Positions 1 through 9,479 of a stretch of DNA of 22,761 nucleotides are shown piece after piece. Both the position numbers and the translations under genes were made by a program. Each line of letters begins with the position of its first letter. Position 1 is the first letter of the stretch. A model generated the notes under the pieces. It made no database searches and had not been told where the DNA came from. It worked only from the letters and a program-made list of their open reading frames with translations. This stretch comes from UBA11524 sp964542315 (GTDB lineage Bacteria > Bacillota > Clostridia > Christensenellales > Aristaeellaceae), in the NCBI GenBank assembly GCA_964542315.1, contig CAZIUA010000040.1, positions 1-22,761 of the forward strand, read 5' to 3'.

Positions 1-2238
1 ACGGATGCGGTCGCCAAGGCGATCCCCTTCGACCTGGGCATGACGCTGGAAAAGGCGCTCAAGCTCTCGCCCATGCTCAAGACCATGTATGCCGAACAGG
101 AGAATGTCCGCCGGTTGATCGACATGGCCATGACGCTGGAAGGCATGCCGCGCCATGCGTCCACCCACGCCGCCGGCGTGCTCATCACCGGCAAGCCCGT
201 GGTGGAATTCGTCCCCCTGCAGCGCAATGACGAGGTCATCACCACCCAGTACCCCATGGGCACCATCGAGCAGCTGGGTCTATTGAAGATGGACTTCCTC
301 GGCCTGCGGACGCTGACGGTCATCCGTGATGCGCTGGACATGATGCGCAGCATGGGTGTGGACATGAAGCCGGAGGACATCCCCATGGACGATCCTGCGG
401 TGTATGAGATGATCTCCGCCGGTGACACGGACGGCGTGTTCCAGCTCGAAGGCGGCGGCATGCGCACCTTCCTGACCAACATGAAGCCCGGCAACTTCGA
501 GGACATCATCGCTGCGATCTCCCTGTATCGTCCCGGCCCGATGGAATCCATCCCCCGCTATATCGAGGGAAAGCACAATCCTGCCTCCGTCCATTATGAA
601 ACGGAAAAGCTGCGCCCCATCCTGGACGTGACCTATGGCTGCATGGTGTATCAGGAGCAGGTCATGCAGATCGTGCGCGACCTGGCCGGGTATTCCTACG
701 GCCGAAGCGATCTGGTGCGCCGTGCCATGGCGAAGAAGAAGCACAAGATCATGGCGCAGGAGCGCGAATACTTCATCCATGGCAAGCTCAATGAGGACGG
801 CAGCATCGATGTGCCGGGCTGCATCCGCAACGGTGTGCCGGAGGACGTCGCCAACAAGATCTACGACGACATGACCGCCTTTGCGTCCTATGCGTTCAAC
901 AAGTCCCATGCGGCGGCGTATGCTGTGGTCGCTGTGCAGACCGCCTGGCTGAAAAAGTATTATCCCGTGCCGTTCATGGCGGCCATCCTCAACAGCGTGT
1001 ATGGCAATTCCGCCAAGATCGCCGGGTATATCCAGTATTGCCGCGGTCAGGACATTGCCATCCTGCCGCCGGATGTGAACCGCTCCGGCTGGAAATTCAC
1101 CGTCCAGCAGGACAAGAACGGCAAGCTGTGCATTCTCTTTGGCCTGGGCGCGGTGAAGGCCGTTGGTCAGGGCGCGGTGAATGCCATCATCCGCGAGCGT
1201 CAGAATGCCCCCTACAAGGACATCTTCGACTTCTGCAGCCGCATCGACACCAGCGAATGCAACAAGCGCGTGGTGGAGAGCCTCATCAAGGCCGGTGCCT
1301 TTGACGAGACCGGCGCGAACCGCATGCAGATGCTGGCCGTGTATGAATCCGCCATGGATGCCAGCATCTCCCGCCGCAAGGCCAATGTGGATGGTCAGCT
1401 GTCCCTTTTCGACCTGGCCTTCGGCGATGCGCCCATCCTGGATGAAACGCGCGAATTGCCTAATTTGCCGGATTTCCCTGCCCGGCAGCGTCTCGCGATG
1501 GAAAAGGAAATCTCCGGCGTGTACATCACCGGGCATCCGCTGGATGACTACCGCGATACGCTGCAAAAGCTGTCCTTCTCTACCCTTCAGCTGGAAGGGC
1601 TGGAGGAACGCGAGGATCGCGGCATGGAGATGGACGGTATGGTGGTGGACATGGGCGGCATCCTCACGGAGGTCAAGGGCAAGGCCACCAAGAAGGGCGC
1701 CTACATGGGCTTCATCACCCTGGAAGACCTGACCGGCCAGATCGAGTGCCTGGTCTTCCCCAAGGTCTACGAAAAGTATCAGGCGATGATGGCGGTGGAT
1801 GATCTGGTGGTGCTCTCGGGCAAGCTGTCCATCCGCGAGGACGAAGCGCCCAAGCTCCTCGTGGACACGCTGACGCCCCTGGAAATGTGGCAGACCCGGT
1901 CGGAAAAGCCTGCGCACGCCCCGGCGGGACGTCCGCGCGCCGCGAAAAACGCATCCGCCCACCGCGCACCCGCTCAGCAGCCCATGACGGATTCCCAGCG
2001 GGCCGCCAATGCCGGGCGAAAGCTCTTTATCCAGCTCGACCGCGCCCGCATGGAGGAAGCCACCCACCTGCTCAGCCTGTATCCGGGCAGCATCCCGGTG
2101 TATCTGCATGTCCCGGCGGAGAAGATGACCTTCCTGCTGCCGTCCGTCCAGTGGTGCGATGCCAGTGCGGATTGTATCAGCCGCCTGTCCGCCGCATTCG
2201 GCGAGGGCAATGTCAAAATCGTTGAAAAGAAAGTGTAA
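1..2238 (+). CDS. dnaE: DNA polymerase III alpha subunit (DnaE), 5' end outside window
   Basis: Catalytic subunit of the replicative DNA polymerase. The open frame runs from base 1, so the gene enters from upstream; 745 residues are visible against roughly 1150 for the family, so the PHP domain and first part of the palm are missing. Visible conserved segments include THAAGVLITG, LLKMDFLGLRTL, DGVFQLEGGGMR, LYRPGPM and FNKSHAAAYAVVAVQTAWLK (fingers/palm of C-family polymerases). After these come a helix-hairpin-helix region, an OB-fold (ITLEDLTGQIECLVFPKVYE, about residue 580) and a small C-terminal domain after an Ala/Pro-rich linker. The layout with a C-terminal OB-fold is DnaE type, not PolC. 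It ends in TAA three bases before the next ATG, so gtrA and the HAD gene are probably cotranscribed. A very long antisense frame over it is a composition artefact. Confidence 0.96.
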   Translation, partial: TDAVAKAIPFDLGMTLEKALKLSPMLKTMYAEQENVRRLIDMAMTLEGMPRHASTHAAGVLITGKPVVEFVPLQRNDEVITTQYPMGTIEQLGLLKMDFLGLRTLTVIRDALDMMRSMGVDMKPEDIPMDDPAVYEMISAGDTDGVFQLEGGGMRTFLTNMKPGNFEDIIAAISLYRPGPMESIPRYIEGKHNPASVHYETEKLRPILDVTYGCMVYQEQVMQIVRDLAGYSYGRSDLVRRAMAKKKHKIMAQEREYFIHGKLNEDGSIDVPGCIRNGVPEDVANKIYDDMTAFASYAFNKSHAAAYAVVAVQTAWLKKYYPVPFMAAILNSVYGNSAKIAGYIQYCRGQDIAILPPDVNRSGWKFTVQQDKNGKLCILFGLGAVKAVGQGAVNAIIRERQNAPYKDIFDFCSRIDTSECNKRVVESLIKAGAFDETGANRMQMLAVYESAMDASISRRKANVDGQLSLFDLAFGDAPILDETRELPNLPDFPARQRLAMEKEISGVYITGHPLDDYRDTLQKLSFSTLQLEGLEEREDRGMEMDGMVVDMGGILTEVKGKATKKGAYMGFITLEDLTGQIECLVFPKVYEKYQAMMAVDDLVVLSGKLSIREDEAPKLLVDTLTPLEMWQTRSEKPAHAPAGRPRAAKNASAHRAPAQQPMTDSQRAANAGRKLFIQLDRARMEEATHLLSLYPGSIPVYLHVPAEKMTFLLPSVQWCDASADCISRLSAAFGEGNVKIVEKKV

Positions 2239-2241
2239 GCC

Positions 2242-2673
2242 ATGAACAAACGCCTGAAGGAGATCCTCAAATTCGGCCTGACCGGGGGCGTGTGCTTCCT
2301 GATCGAATACGCCGCGCTCCTCCTGCTCAAGGAGGCCCTGCACCTGTCCGCTGTCGCCGCGACCCCTATCGCCTTCCTCATCAGCGTGTTCTTCAATTAC
2401 CTGCTGTGCGTGCGCTGGGTCTTTGACGGCGCAAAGGGCAGCGGAAAGGCGGCACAGCTGGGCTTTGTCCTCACCAGCGTGATGGGGCTGTTCCTCAACT
2501 GGGGCATCATGTGGGGGCTGACCGCCTGGCTGGGCGAGGACACGCTGCTCCTGACCCTGTTCGGGGTGCCGGTCAAGGTCTATATGCTCAACAAGATCAT
2601 CGCCACCGCGCTGGTCATGGTGTGGAATTACTTCACCAAGCGCTATGTGCTGAAGAAGGAGAACGACGCATGA
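2242..2673 (+). CDS. GtrA-like family membrane protein
   Basis: A 143-residue, strongly hydrophobic protein with four predicted membrane helices and a basic N-terminus (MNKRLKEILKFGLTGGVCF). The pattern KFGLTGG near the start, the FNYLLCVRWVF segment between helices 2 and 3, and the basic end WNYFTKRYVL fit the GtrA family. Those proteins are thought to help move undecaprenyl-phosphate-linked sugars across the membrane or otherwise act in cell-surface glycan synthesis. The start is three bases after the dnaE stop with only a weak purine-rich site, which suggests translational coupling. Its stop overlaps the start of the HAD gene (ATGA). The substrate cannot be read from the sequence. Confidence 0.85.
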   Translation: MNKRLKEILKFGLTGGVCFLIEYAALLLLKEALHLSAVAATPIAFLISVFFNYLLCVRWVFDGAKGSGKAAQLGFVLTSVMGLFLNWGIMWGLTAWLGEDTLLLTLFGVPVKVYMLNKIIATALVMVWNYFTKRYVLKKENDA

Positions 2674-3314
2674 AGCCTGTGATCTGCTTTGACTGGGATG
2701 GCACGCTGTGCGACAGCATGCAGCTGTGCATCGAGGAGAATCGCTCGACGCTGGCGGACATGGGGCTTCCACCGAAGCCTGAGACTGTGCTGCGTGCCTG
2801 CAACGGCCCGACCTTCGAGGAGGCCGCGCCCATGCTCGGCATCCCCGATGACCGCATGGACGAATATTGCCGCATCCGCCTGGGTAATGCCCTTTCCCTT
2901 GTGCCGAAGGTCAACCGGCTGTTCCCCGGTGCGAAGGACATGCTGCTGACCCTGTGCGAGCATGCAGACCTGTGCATCGTGTCCAACGGTACGCAGGCGT
3001 ATCTGACGCTGTGTATGCAGCAATTCGGGCTGGAAGGCGTCTTCCGCCGGATCGTGTGGAGCCGTCCTGACCGCACGAAAACGGAGAACCTCGCCGCGCT
3101 GCTGGCGGAATTGAAGCCGGAGCGCGCCATCATGGTGGGGGATCGTCTGGGCGATCTCCGCGCTGGCAAGGCGAATGGCCTGCGCACCGTGGCGGCGGCT
3201 TTCGGCTACGGCAGCGATGCGGAATACGCCGAAGCCGACCTCCGCGCGGACAGCATGCCTGCGCTGGAGCGCCTCCTGCTGGACTTTGCGTTGGAGGAGA
3301 ATGCAAACGCCTGA
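2670..3314 (+). CDS. HAD-superfamily hydrolase (phosphoglycolate phosphatase-like)
   Basis: A 214-residue soluble protein with all four HAD motifs. Motif I is DWDGTLCDS at residues 8-16 (nucleophile Asp and acid/base Asp), motif II is VSNGT, the motif III lysine lies in RTKTEN, and motif IV is GDRLGDLRAG. The helical cap between motifs I and II (EENRSTLADMG to the PKVNRLFPGAK region) is the type seen in phosphoglycolate phosphatase and other small-phosphoester phosphatases. A good AAGGAG site lies 8 bases upstream of the ATG at 2670. A longer frame open from 2511 is rejected because it runs inside gtrA and lacks such a site. The substrate is unknown. Its position behind dnaE and gtrA suggests only cotranscription. 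Confidence 0.88.
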   Translation: MKPVICFDWDGTLCDSMQLCIEENRSTLADMGLPPKPETVLRACNGPTFEEAAPMLGIPDDRMDEYCRIRLGNALSLVPKVNRLFPGAKDMLLTLCEHADLCIVSNGTQAYLTLCMQQFGLEGVFRRIVWSRPDRTKTENLAALLAELKPERAIMVGDRLGDLRAGKANGLRTVAAAFGYGSDAEYAEADLRADSMPALERLLLDFALEENANA

Positions 3315-3334
3315 TCATCCGCCGCGATCACATC

Positions 3335-3373
3335 AAAAGGCCGTGCTCCCTGCGATGGGGAACACGGCCTTTT
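3335..3373. terminator. Bidirectional rho-independent terminator between convergent genes
   Basis: The arms AAAAGGCCGTG (3335-3345) and CACGGCCTTTT (3363-3373) are perfectly complementary, with further partial pairing inside (CTCCC against GGGG). A-runs and T-runs on the two sides let it work in both directions. It sits between the stops of the HAD gene (+) and dnaJ (-). Confidence 0.85.
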
Positions 3374-3390
3374 CTGCTGCATTCATGCGA

Positions 3391-4521
3391 TCAGTTGAAC
3401 AGATCCTTCACCTTGTCCAGGAAGGACTTCTTCTGCTCATACTCCTTGCCGGTGGAGTTCTCGTCGAACTGGCGCAGGAGCTCGCGCTGCTTGTCGGACA
3501 TGCGCTTGGGGATCTCCACGCGCACGCGGAAGATCAGATCGCCCTTGTTGTTGCCGCCAAGCTGCTGGATGCCGCTGCCGCGGATGCGGAATTCGGTGTC
3601 CGTCTGGGTGCCTTCGGGGATCTGGTATTTCACATTGCCGTCCAGCGTGGGGACTTCGATCTCCGCGCCCAGCGCCGCCTGCGTGAAGCTGATCGGCACA
3701 TCCAGGCGGATGTTGGTGCCCTCGCGGCGGAACAGCTTGTGCGGACGCACGACGATGCGGATGTTCAGGTCGCCGTTGGGGCCGCCATTGGCGCCGGGCT
3801 CGCCCTCGCCGCGCTTGGTCAGCACGATGGAATCATCCACACCGGCAGGCACCTTCAGATCCAGCGTGCGCTTGACGCGATGACGGCCGGAGCCGCCGCA
3901 GCTGCTGCACTTTTCCTTGATGACGCTGCCTGTGCCGCCGCAGCCGGGGCAGGTGCGCACGGTGGTCATCCAGCCGCCGGACTGGCGGATCTGTCCGGAG
4001 CCCTTACACATGGTGCAGGTCTCCGGCTTGGTGCCGGGCTTCGCGCCGGAACCGCTGCAGGTCGGGCACTTCTCATTCCGGTAAAACTCGATGGACTTCA
4101 CACAGCCCTTCGCAGCCTCTTCGAAGGAGATGCGCAGGTCATAGCGGATGTCCGCACCCTGACGCGGCGCATTGCGGCGATTTCCGCCACCCATACCGCC
4201 CATGCCGAACATCTGCTCCAGGATGTCGCCCATACCGCCCATGCCGGAGAAATCCATGCCGCCGAAGGGGTTGCCTCCGCCGCCCATGCCGCCCATGGGA
4301 TCCTCAAAGCCGAACTGGTCATAGCGGGCGCGCTTATCCGGGTCGGACAGCACCTCGTTGGCCTCGTTCAGCTCCTTGAAGCGTTCTTCTGCTTCCTTAT
4401 CATTGGGGTGCAGGTCGGGATGGCAGTCCTTGGCCTTCCGGCGGAAGGCGCGCTTGATATCGTCATCCGTGGCGTTCTTTTCGACGCCCAGCACCTCGTA
4501 GTAATCGCGTTTGTTGGCCAC
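3391..4521 (-). CDS. dnaJ: Chaperone protein DnaJ
   Basis: Hsp40 co-chaperone that delivers unfolded clients to DnaK and stimulates its ATPase. The 376-residue protein has full family length. It has a J domain (residues 3-70) with the HPD motif near residue 34, then a Gly/Met/Phe-rich linker (about 73-115). Four CxxCxGxG zinc repeats follow (CPTCSGSG, CTMCKGSG, CPGCGGTG, CSSCGGSG, about 154-215), then the beta-sandwich client-binding domains, so this is a type I DnaJ. The start is GTG at 4521, giving (M)ANKRDYYEVLGV directly; an AGGTGA site lies about 6 bases upstream and no better ATG exists. It is the last gene of the hrcA cluster but is separated from dnaK by 258 bases of hairpins, so its expression may be partly uncoupled. 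Stop is TGA. Confidence 0.97.
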   Translation of the reverse strand: MANKRDYYEVLGVEKNATDDDIKRAFRRKAKDCHPDLHPNDKEAEERFKELNEANEVLSDPDKRARYDQFGFEDPMGGMGGGGNPFGGMDFSGMGGMGDILEQMFGMGGMGGGNRRNAPRQGADIRYDLRISFEEAAKGCVKSIEFYRNEKCPTCSGSGAKPGTKPETCTMCKGSGQIRQSGGWMTTVRTCPGCGGTGSVIKEKCSSCGGSGRHRVKRTLDLKVPAGVDDSIVLTKRGEGEPGANGGPNGDLNIRIVVRPHKLFRREGTNIRLDVPISFTQAALGAEIEVPTLDGNVKYQIPEGTQTDTEFRIRGSGIQQLGGNNKGDLIFRVRVEIPKRMSDKQRELLRQFDENSTGKEYEQKKSFLDKVKDLFN

Positions 4522-4588
4522 TGTCAGTCACCTCACGAGGCAGCCCTCCGCGTGTGTCGGATCGCCGCCATGATAGATGGATACGTCA

Positions 4589-4610
4589 AAACGACTTTTT
4601 CCAGTCGTTT
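4589..4610. repeat. Inverted repeat in dnaJ leader
   Basis: AAACGACT (4589-4596) and AGTCGTTT (4603-4610) form a perfect 8-bp hairpin with a 6-base loop, about 70 bases upstream of the dnaJ start. On the dnaJ strand the stem is followed by TTTT, so it could act as a weak terminator, attenuator or RNA stabiliser. No clear sigma-A promoter for dnaJ was found around it. Confidence 0.5.
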
Positions 4611-4643
4611 ACATTTCACAATGTCTTCTTATTATCGGAGTAT

Positions 4644-4670
4644 GGTGGGGGCTTTCCGATCGCCCCCACC
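4644..4670. repeat. GC-rich hairpin in dnaK-dnaJ gap
   Basis: GGTGGGGGC (4644-4652) and GCCCCCACC (4662-4670) make a perfect 9-bp stem with a 9-base loop. Neither side has a T-run, so it is more likely a transcript-stabilising or processing structure than a terminator. Confidence 0.55.
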
Positions 4671-4684
4671 GCCCCTTCGGGATG

Positions 4685-4700
4685 CATACTCTTGAGTATG
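4685..4700. repeat. Short palindrome in dnaK-dnaJ gap
   Basis: CATACTC and GAGTATG flank two central bases, a compact inverted repeat the size of a protein-binding operator half-site pair. The two-base centre is too short for a good RNA hairpin loop unless the inner pairs open. Function unknown. Confidence 0.35.
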
Positions 4701-4727
4701 TTCAAATGGGAGATGCCCGGAAAACCC

Positions 4728-4761
4728 GGAAAATCCGGGAGCGCCGGTCAGGCACTCCCGG
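4728..4761 (-). terminator. Possible terminator or attenuator after dnaK
   Basis: Reading along the dnaK strand, 19 bases after the stop, CCGGGAG (4761-4755) pairs with CTCCCGG (4741-4735). A second inner stem GCC/GGC is separated by one mismatch. The hairpin is followed by ATTTTCC. The T-tract is short, so partial read-through into dnaJ is plausible. Just beyond it lie tandem TTTTCCGG units (about 4717-4740). Confidence 0.55.
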
Positions 4762-4779
4762 TGGATGAAGTTCGGGAAA

Positions 4780-6603
<1,824 letters not shown>

Positions 6604-6662
6604 AGTTCATTACTCCTTTTATATGTCTGAATTGGAAAGATGTCGGAATTGATCTATTGTGA

Positions 6663-6681
6663 CCGTCCGCCAGGCGGACGG
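6663..6681. repeat. Hairpin between grpE and dnaK
   Basis: CCGTCCGC (6663-6670) and GCGGACGG (6674-6681) form a perfect 8-bp GC stem with a 3-base loop, 18 bases after the grpE stop. No T-run follows on the gene strand, so it is probably not a terminator. A role in RNA cleavage or in stabilising the dnaK part of the transcript is an inference. Confidence 0.6.
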
Positions 6682-6699
6682 GACAACGCGTTTTGAAAA

Positions 6700-7239
6700 T
6701 TACTCAGCCACGACCTTGACCATGGCGGGACGCAGGAGGTAATCGCCCATCTGGTAGCCCTTCTGGAACACCGCGCAGACGGTGCCGGGCTCGCCTTCCT
6801 CGGCGGAACCCTGCATGACCGCATCCTCGATGTTGGGGTCGAACTTTTCGCCCAGACGGTCGATCACGGTGACGCCCAGCTTCTCATAAGCGGCGAGCAT
6901 CTGCTTGAGCGTCATTTCGACGCCGGTGCGCAGGGAATCGCCTTCCGCAGCGGGGGCGGCCAGGGCGCGCTCCAGATTATCCAGCACGGCGAGCATGGCC
7001 TTGGCCACGGCGCGCTGACCATCTGCATAAGCATCGGCGCGGACGGATTCATTGCGGCGGCGGAAGTTGTCGAAATCCGCCTGCGTGCGCTGCGCCAGGG
7101 CGAGGTACTCATCGGCCTTGGCAGCGGCGGCCTGGAGGGCAGCCACGTCGATGGCTTCAGCGTCCACCGCTTCGACCTCGATGGCGCCGTCGGGCTGCTG
7201 GTTTTCCAGCTCCTGCTGGTTCAGTTCCTGTTCATTCAT
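6700..7239 (-). CDS. grpE: Nucleotide exchange factor GrpE
   Basis: GrpE releases ADP from DnaK as part of the DnaKJ-GrpE cycle. From the ATG at 7239 the protein is 179 residues. It has an acidic Gln/Glu-rich tail, a long alpha-helical coiled coil, the conserved QADFDNFRRRNE segment and DNLERAL. The C-terminal beta domain is marked by KFDPNIEDAVMQ and the ending FQKGYQMGDYLLRPAMVKVVAE. The start is uncertain: the frame is open to 7347, overlapping hrcA, and ATGs at 7269 and 7266 would add the basic stretch MMKKKGKKSR. The 7239 start is preferred because MNEQEL matches a usual GrpE N-terminus and AAGAAGAG lies just upstream. A GGGAGG lies far upstream at about 7300, separated by a small palindrome. 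Stop is TAA. Confidence 0.95.
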   Translation of the reverse strand: MNEQELNQQELENQQPDGAIEVEAVDAEAIDVAALQAAAAKADEYLALAQRTQADFDNFRRRNESVRADAYADGQRAVAKAMLAVLDNLERALAAPAAEGDSLRTGVEMTLKQMLAAYEKLGVTVIDRLGEKFDPNIEDAVMQGSAEEGEPGTVCAVFQKGYQMGDYLLRPAMVKVVAE

Positions 7240-7306
7240 GCGGCTCTTCTTGCCTTTCTTCTTCATCATCTTACTTTGGAATGCGGCTTCAAGCCGGCCT
7301 CCCTTT

Positions 7307-8353
7307 TTATGATTCCAGGTGGTGAGGATCGTCATCCTCGGTGCCAAACATCTCCGACAGCTGCTGACCCATGGTGTTCATGATGGACAGCACGCGGGAA
7401 TACTGCATGCGGGTCGGACCGATGACGCCGATGGTGCCCTGCTGGCCGTTGCCGGTGGTGTAGGTGGCCGTCACGATGGAGCAATCCGCCATCTCCGGCA
7501 CGCCGGTCTCGGGGCCGATGCGTACGGTGAAGGCCATTTCGCCGTTCCGGCCGATGATATCCGCCAGGCGGTCGCGCGTTTCCATCAGGCTGAGGAAAGA
7601 ACGTGCCTTCTCCATGTCCGAATACTCAGGGTAGCTGAGCATGTTGGACGTGCCGCCGATGGCCACGTGGGGGTGAGAATCCTGCTGACGGGTGTGCATG
7701 GCGTCCTCAAGGCCCTCGAGCAATTCCGCCTGGCTCTGCATGCCGTGGATGATCTCCGGCATACGGTCGACGGCCTCCTGCAGGGTCTTGCCGGCCAGCT
7801 CATCGGTTAGCGTGCGGCTGACGGAATACAGCGCATCCTGATCCAGCTCCTCGCTGACGCGGATGACCGCATCGCGCACCACACCGGCATCGGTGACGAT
7901 CACCGCCAGCGCGGCGTTGTCCGACACGGACACCAGCTGGATGTTGCGGATCTTCGGCTGACTTCCCGTGGGGGGAAGCACCACTGCGGTGTAGTTGGTC
8001 AGGTTGGACAGCACCTGCGCGGCGTGATCCATCACGTCCTCCATCTGACGGACGCGTCCGCCGAAGTGAGCACGCAGGGCCGTGTCGCTGTCCGTGCGGA
8101 GCCGGCCAGTCTTGAGCAGCTGATCCACATAGAGCCGATACGCCTTGGCCGAAGGAATGCGCCCGGCGGACACATGGGGCTGATCCAGATAGCCCAGCTC
8201 CTCCAGGTCGCTCATCTCATTGCGGATGGTCGCCGAGGACAGGCCCATGTCGTATTTCTTGGAAATCGTGCGCGAACCCACAGGCACAGCCGTCAGGATA
8301 TAGTCGTCGATGATGGCTTGCAGGATGCGGAATTTGCGTTCATCCATGCCCAT
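7307..8353 (-). CDS. hrcA: Heat-inducible transcription repressor HrcA
   Basis: HrcA represses class I heat-shock genes by binding CIRCE and needs chaperone for activity in the systems studied. The 348-residue protein is of typical length. Its N-terminal winged helix (RKFRILQAIIDDYILTAVPV, then TIRNEMSDLEELGYL and HVSAGRIPSAKAYRLYVD) is the family signature. GAF-like and dimerisation regions follow, including FTVRIGPETG and GVIGPTRMQYSRV near the C-terminus. The start at ATG 8353 has an AGAGG/GGGAG site 5-9 bases upstream; an ATG two codons in (8347) is a possible alternative. It is the first gene of the cluster and its own promoter carries the CIRCE site, so it should be autoregulated. Confidence 0.97.
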   Translation of the reverse strand: MGMDERKFRILQAIIDDYILTAVPVGSRTISKKYDMGLSSATIRNEMSDLEELGYLDQPHVSAGRIPSAKAYRLYVDQLLKTGRLRTDSDTALRAHFGGRVRQMEDVMDHAAQVLSNLTNYTAVVLPPTGSQPKIRNIQLVSVSDNAALAVIVTDAGVVRDAVIRVSEELDQDALYSVSRTLTDELAGKTLQEAVDRMPEIIHGMQSQAELLEGLEDAMHTRQQDSHPHVAIGGTSNMLSYPEYSDMEKARSFLSLMETRDRLADIIGRNGEMAFTVRIGPETGVPEMADCSIVTATYTTGNGQQGTIGVIGPTRMQYSRVLSIMNTMGQQLSEMFGTEDDDPHHLES

Positions 8354-8407
8354 GTTTGCCTCTCCCTTCCGCCGACGGTCTGTGATGACGCGGTGTCGGC
8401 TGTTCTG

Positions 8408-8434
8408 TTAGCACTCGCTCGGGTTGAGTGCTAA
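8408..8434 (-). promoter_or_regulatory. CIRCE operator (HrcA binding site)
   Basis: A perfect TTAGCACTC-N9-GAGTGCTAA inverted repeat, matching the established CIRCE consensus at every arm position. It begins just after the predicted transcription start, in the 5' leader of hrcA, the normal position for repression. Confidence 0.97.
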
Positions 8435-8445
8435 CTACAGTTGAT

Positions 8446-8474
8446 AATATACCCCCTTTGCGGCGTTTTGTCAA
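8446..8474 (-). promoter_or_regulatory. Sigma-A-type promoter of hrcA operon
   Basis: On the minus strand, -35 TTGACA (8474-8469), a 17-base spacer and -10 TATATT (8451-8446). The -35 is consensus and the -10 has one mismatch. The predicted start at about 8439 lies directly beside the CIRCE site. The rest of the 341-base gap between hrcA and the next gene holds only the terminator at 8595-8623 and nothing else recognised. Confidence 0.92.
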
Positions 8475-8594
8475 TAGGAAAGTCAAAAAAAATTCGCGAA
8501 AGTCAAACTTTTTATGCTGCACGGCGGATCATCCGTCCACCGCAGGCTGGTTTGGGCGCGCATGAGCCGAAACGTGGACGCCGCGGTGCGGAAA

Positions 8595-8623
8595 AGGAAA
8601 AAAGCGGCAGGCGAGGCCGCTTT
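8595..8623 (-). terminator. Rho-independent terminator of the propeller gene
   Basis: AAAGCGGC (8601-8608) and GCCGCTTT (8616-8623) form a perfect 8-bp stem with a 7-base loop. Read on the minus strand it is followed by a run of six T. It lies about 72 bases after the stop of the minus-strand gene. Confidence 0.88.
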
Positions 8624-8694
8624 CATTCCTTATATGTATTGCCTCCGCAGCGCAGTATCGCCTTTTGCGCACATCAGCTGCGCGCTGGCGGTCT

Positions 8695-9393
8695 TCACAG
8701 GAAAAGAAAGTCCTCCATCTTGCCCCGGTACAGCACATGGACGGCTGGCCGGGGCTTTTCGGCTGCATGCGCTGCGAAACCCTGCACGGGGTCGGCGATG
8801 AGTGCGCCGTCCGCCTGCGGAAGGATCTGCCTTGGCAGCCCGAAGCCCTCGAAGATCAGCGCGTCCCCCTGCCAGGGCTGACGGCATACCAACCCGCTCA
8901 GCCCCAGCCACAATCCGGCATCGTCCGCCGCGATGGCGCCCGGGATGCCTCCAAAACGTGCCAATTCCGCCTGCGCGCCAGTCCGCATATTTATATGAAG
9001 CAACGCGGTCTGCAAGTCCACCTCGGGCAGGAGCGTCAGCAGGTACGCCGCATCCCCTTGCAGGCAGATGCGCTCCGGCAGGCCCGGCACGGCATACGCA
9101 GCCTGTTCCGCCAGATCCGGCAGGGACAGCAGGTGCAGCAGACCATCCGCGCCGCCGCAGACGCAGGCCGTATCCGCCCAGATCGCCGCATCCTGCGGAT
9201 ACACCCCGACACGCGCTGTGCGGATCAGCCCTTCCGCGTCCCACAGGGACAGGCAGTCCGTGTCGGAGGAGAGCAGCAGCGTGTGCTCCTGCCAGCGCGC
9301 GAGGGCTTCGATATCCCGGTCGCAGGGGAAGCATGCGCCGCCCATATGCACAAGATGCGCCGCGTTGTCCGCATAGACCTCCTCGTGCTGCAT
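8695..9393 (-). CDS. Hypothetical protein, beta-propeller-like
   Basis: A 232-residue protein with no signal peptide. It shows a repeating pattern of short beta strands with turns: LLLSSDTDCLSLWDAEG, then IWADTACVCGGADGLLHLLSLPD, then ICLQGDAAYLLTLLPEVD, then IAADDAGLWLGLSG. Each unit is about 40 residues, like WD40 or YncE-type blades, but five or so blades are fewer than a standard seven-blade ring, and exact family membership is not certain. Two cysteines (GGACFPCDR) lie near the N-terminus. A GGGAGG site 9 bases upstream supports the start at 9393. It has its own terminator and is divergent from the TSCPD gene. No enzymatic motif is visible, so a binding or scaffold role is only a guess. 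Confidence 0.7.
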   Translation of the reverse strand: MQHEEVYADNAAHLVHMGGACFPCDRDIEALARWQEHTLLLSSDTDCLSLWDAEGLIRTARVGVYPQDAAIWADTACVCGGADGLLHLLSLPDLAEQAAYAVPGLPERICLQGDAAYLLTLLPEVDLQTALLHINMRTGAQAELARFGGIPGAIAADDAGLWLGLSGLVCRQPWQGDALIFEGFGLPRQILPQADGALIADPVQGFAAHAAEKPRPAVHVLYRGKMEDFLFL

Positions 9394-9470
9394 GCCGCAT
9401 CGCCTCCCTCTGCGTCAAACTATGCGGATTTTGTCGTCCCCGTGCAGGATTTTCGGTGACGTGCGTGGAA

Positions 9471-9479
9471 TGATATAAA
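9471..9479 (+). promoter_or_regulatory. Possible extended -10 promoter for TSCPD-helicase unit
   Basis: TGATATAAA gives a TG-N-TATAAA extended -10. The -35 region (around TTCGGT) is poor. The leader that follows contains two small hairpins, at 9483-9495 and 9513-9527 (GCAGC/GCTGC). Confidence 0.4.

Noticed and set aside
280..2772. Antisense open frame of 830 codons over dnaE, gtrA and the HAD gene
   Set aside because: It is the mirror of GC-rich codons: His/Ala/Gly/Asp-rich, no known domain, no ribosome site, and it lies over three well-conserved genes.
3175..4695. 506-codon plus-strand frame over dnaJ
   Set aside because: It crosses the HAD gene end, the terminator and antisense dnaJ; Ala/His-rich, no recognisable family.
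7663..7670. CCACGTGG as a possible parS core
   Set aside because: Only the inner 8 bases match; the flanking GTT/AAC arms of parS are absent and it lies inside hrcA, far from parB.
8802..9473. Plus-strand frames opposite the propeller gene
   Set aside because: Arg/Pro/Ala-rich low complexity typical of shifted GC-rich frames; the minus-strand frame has a ribosome site, terminator and repeat structure.
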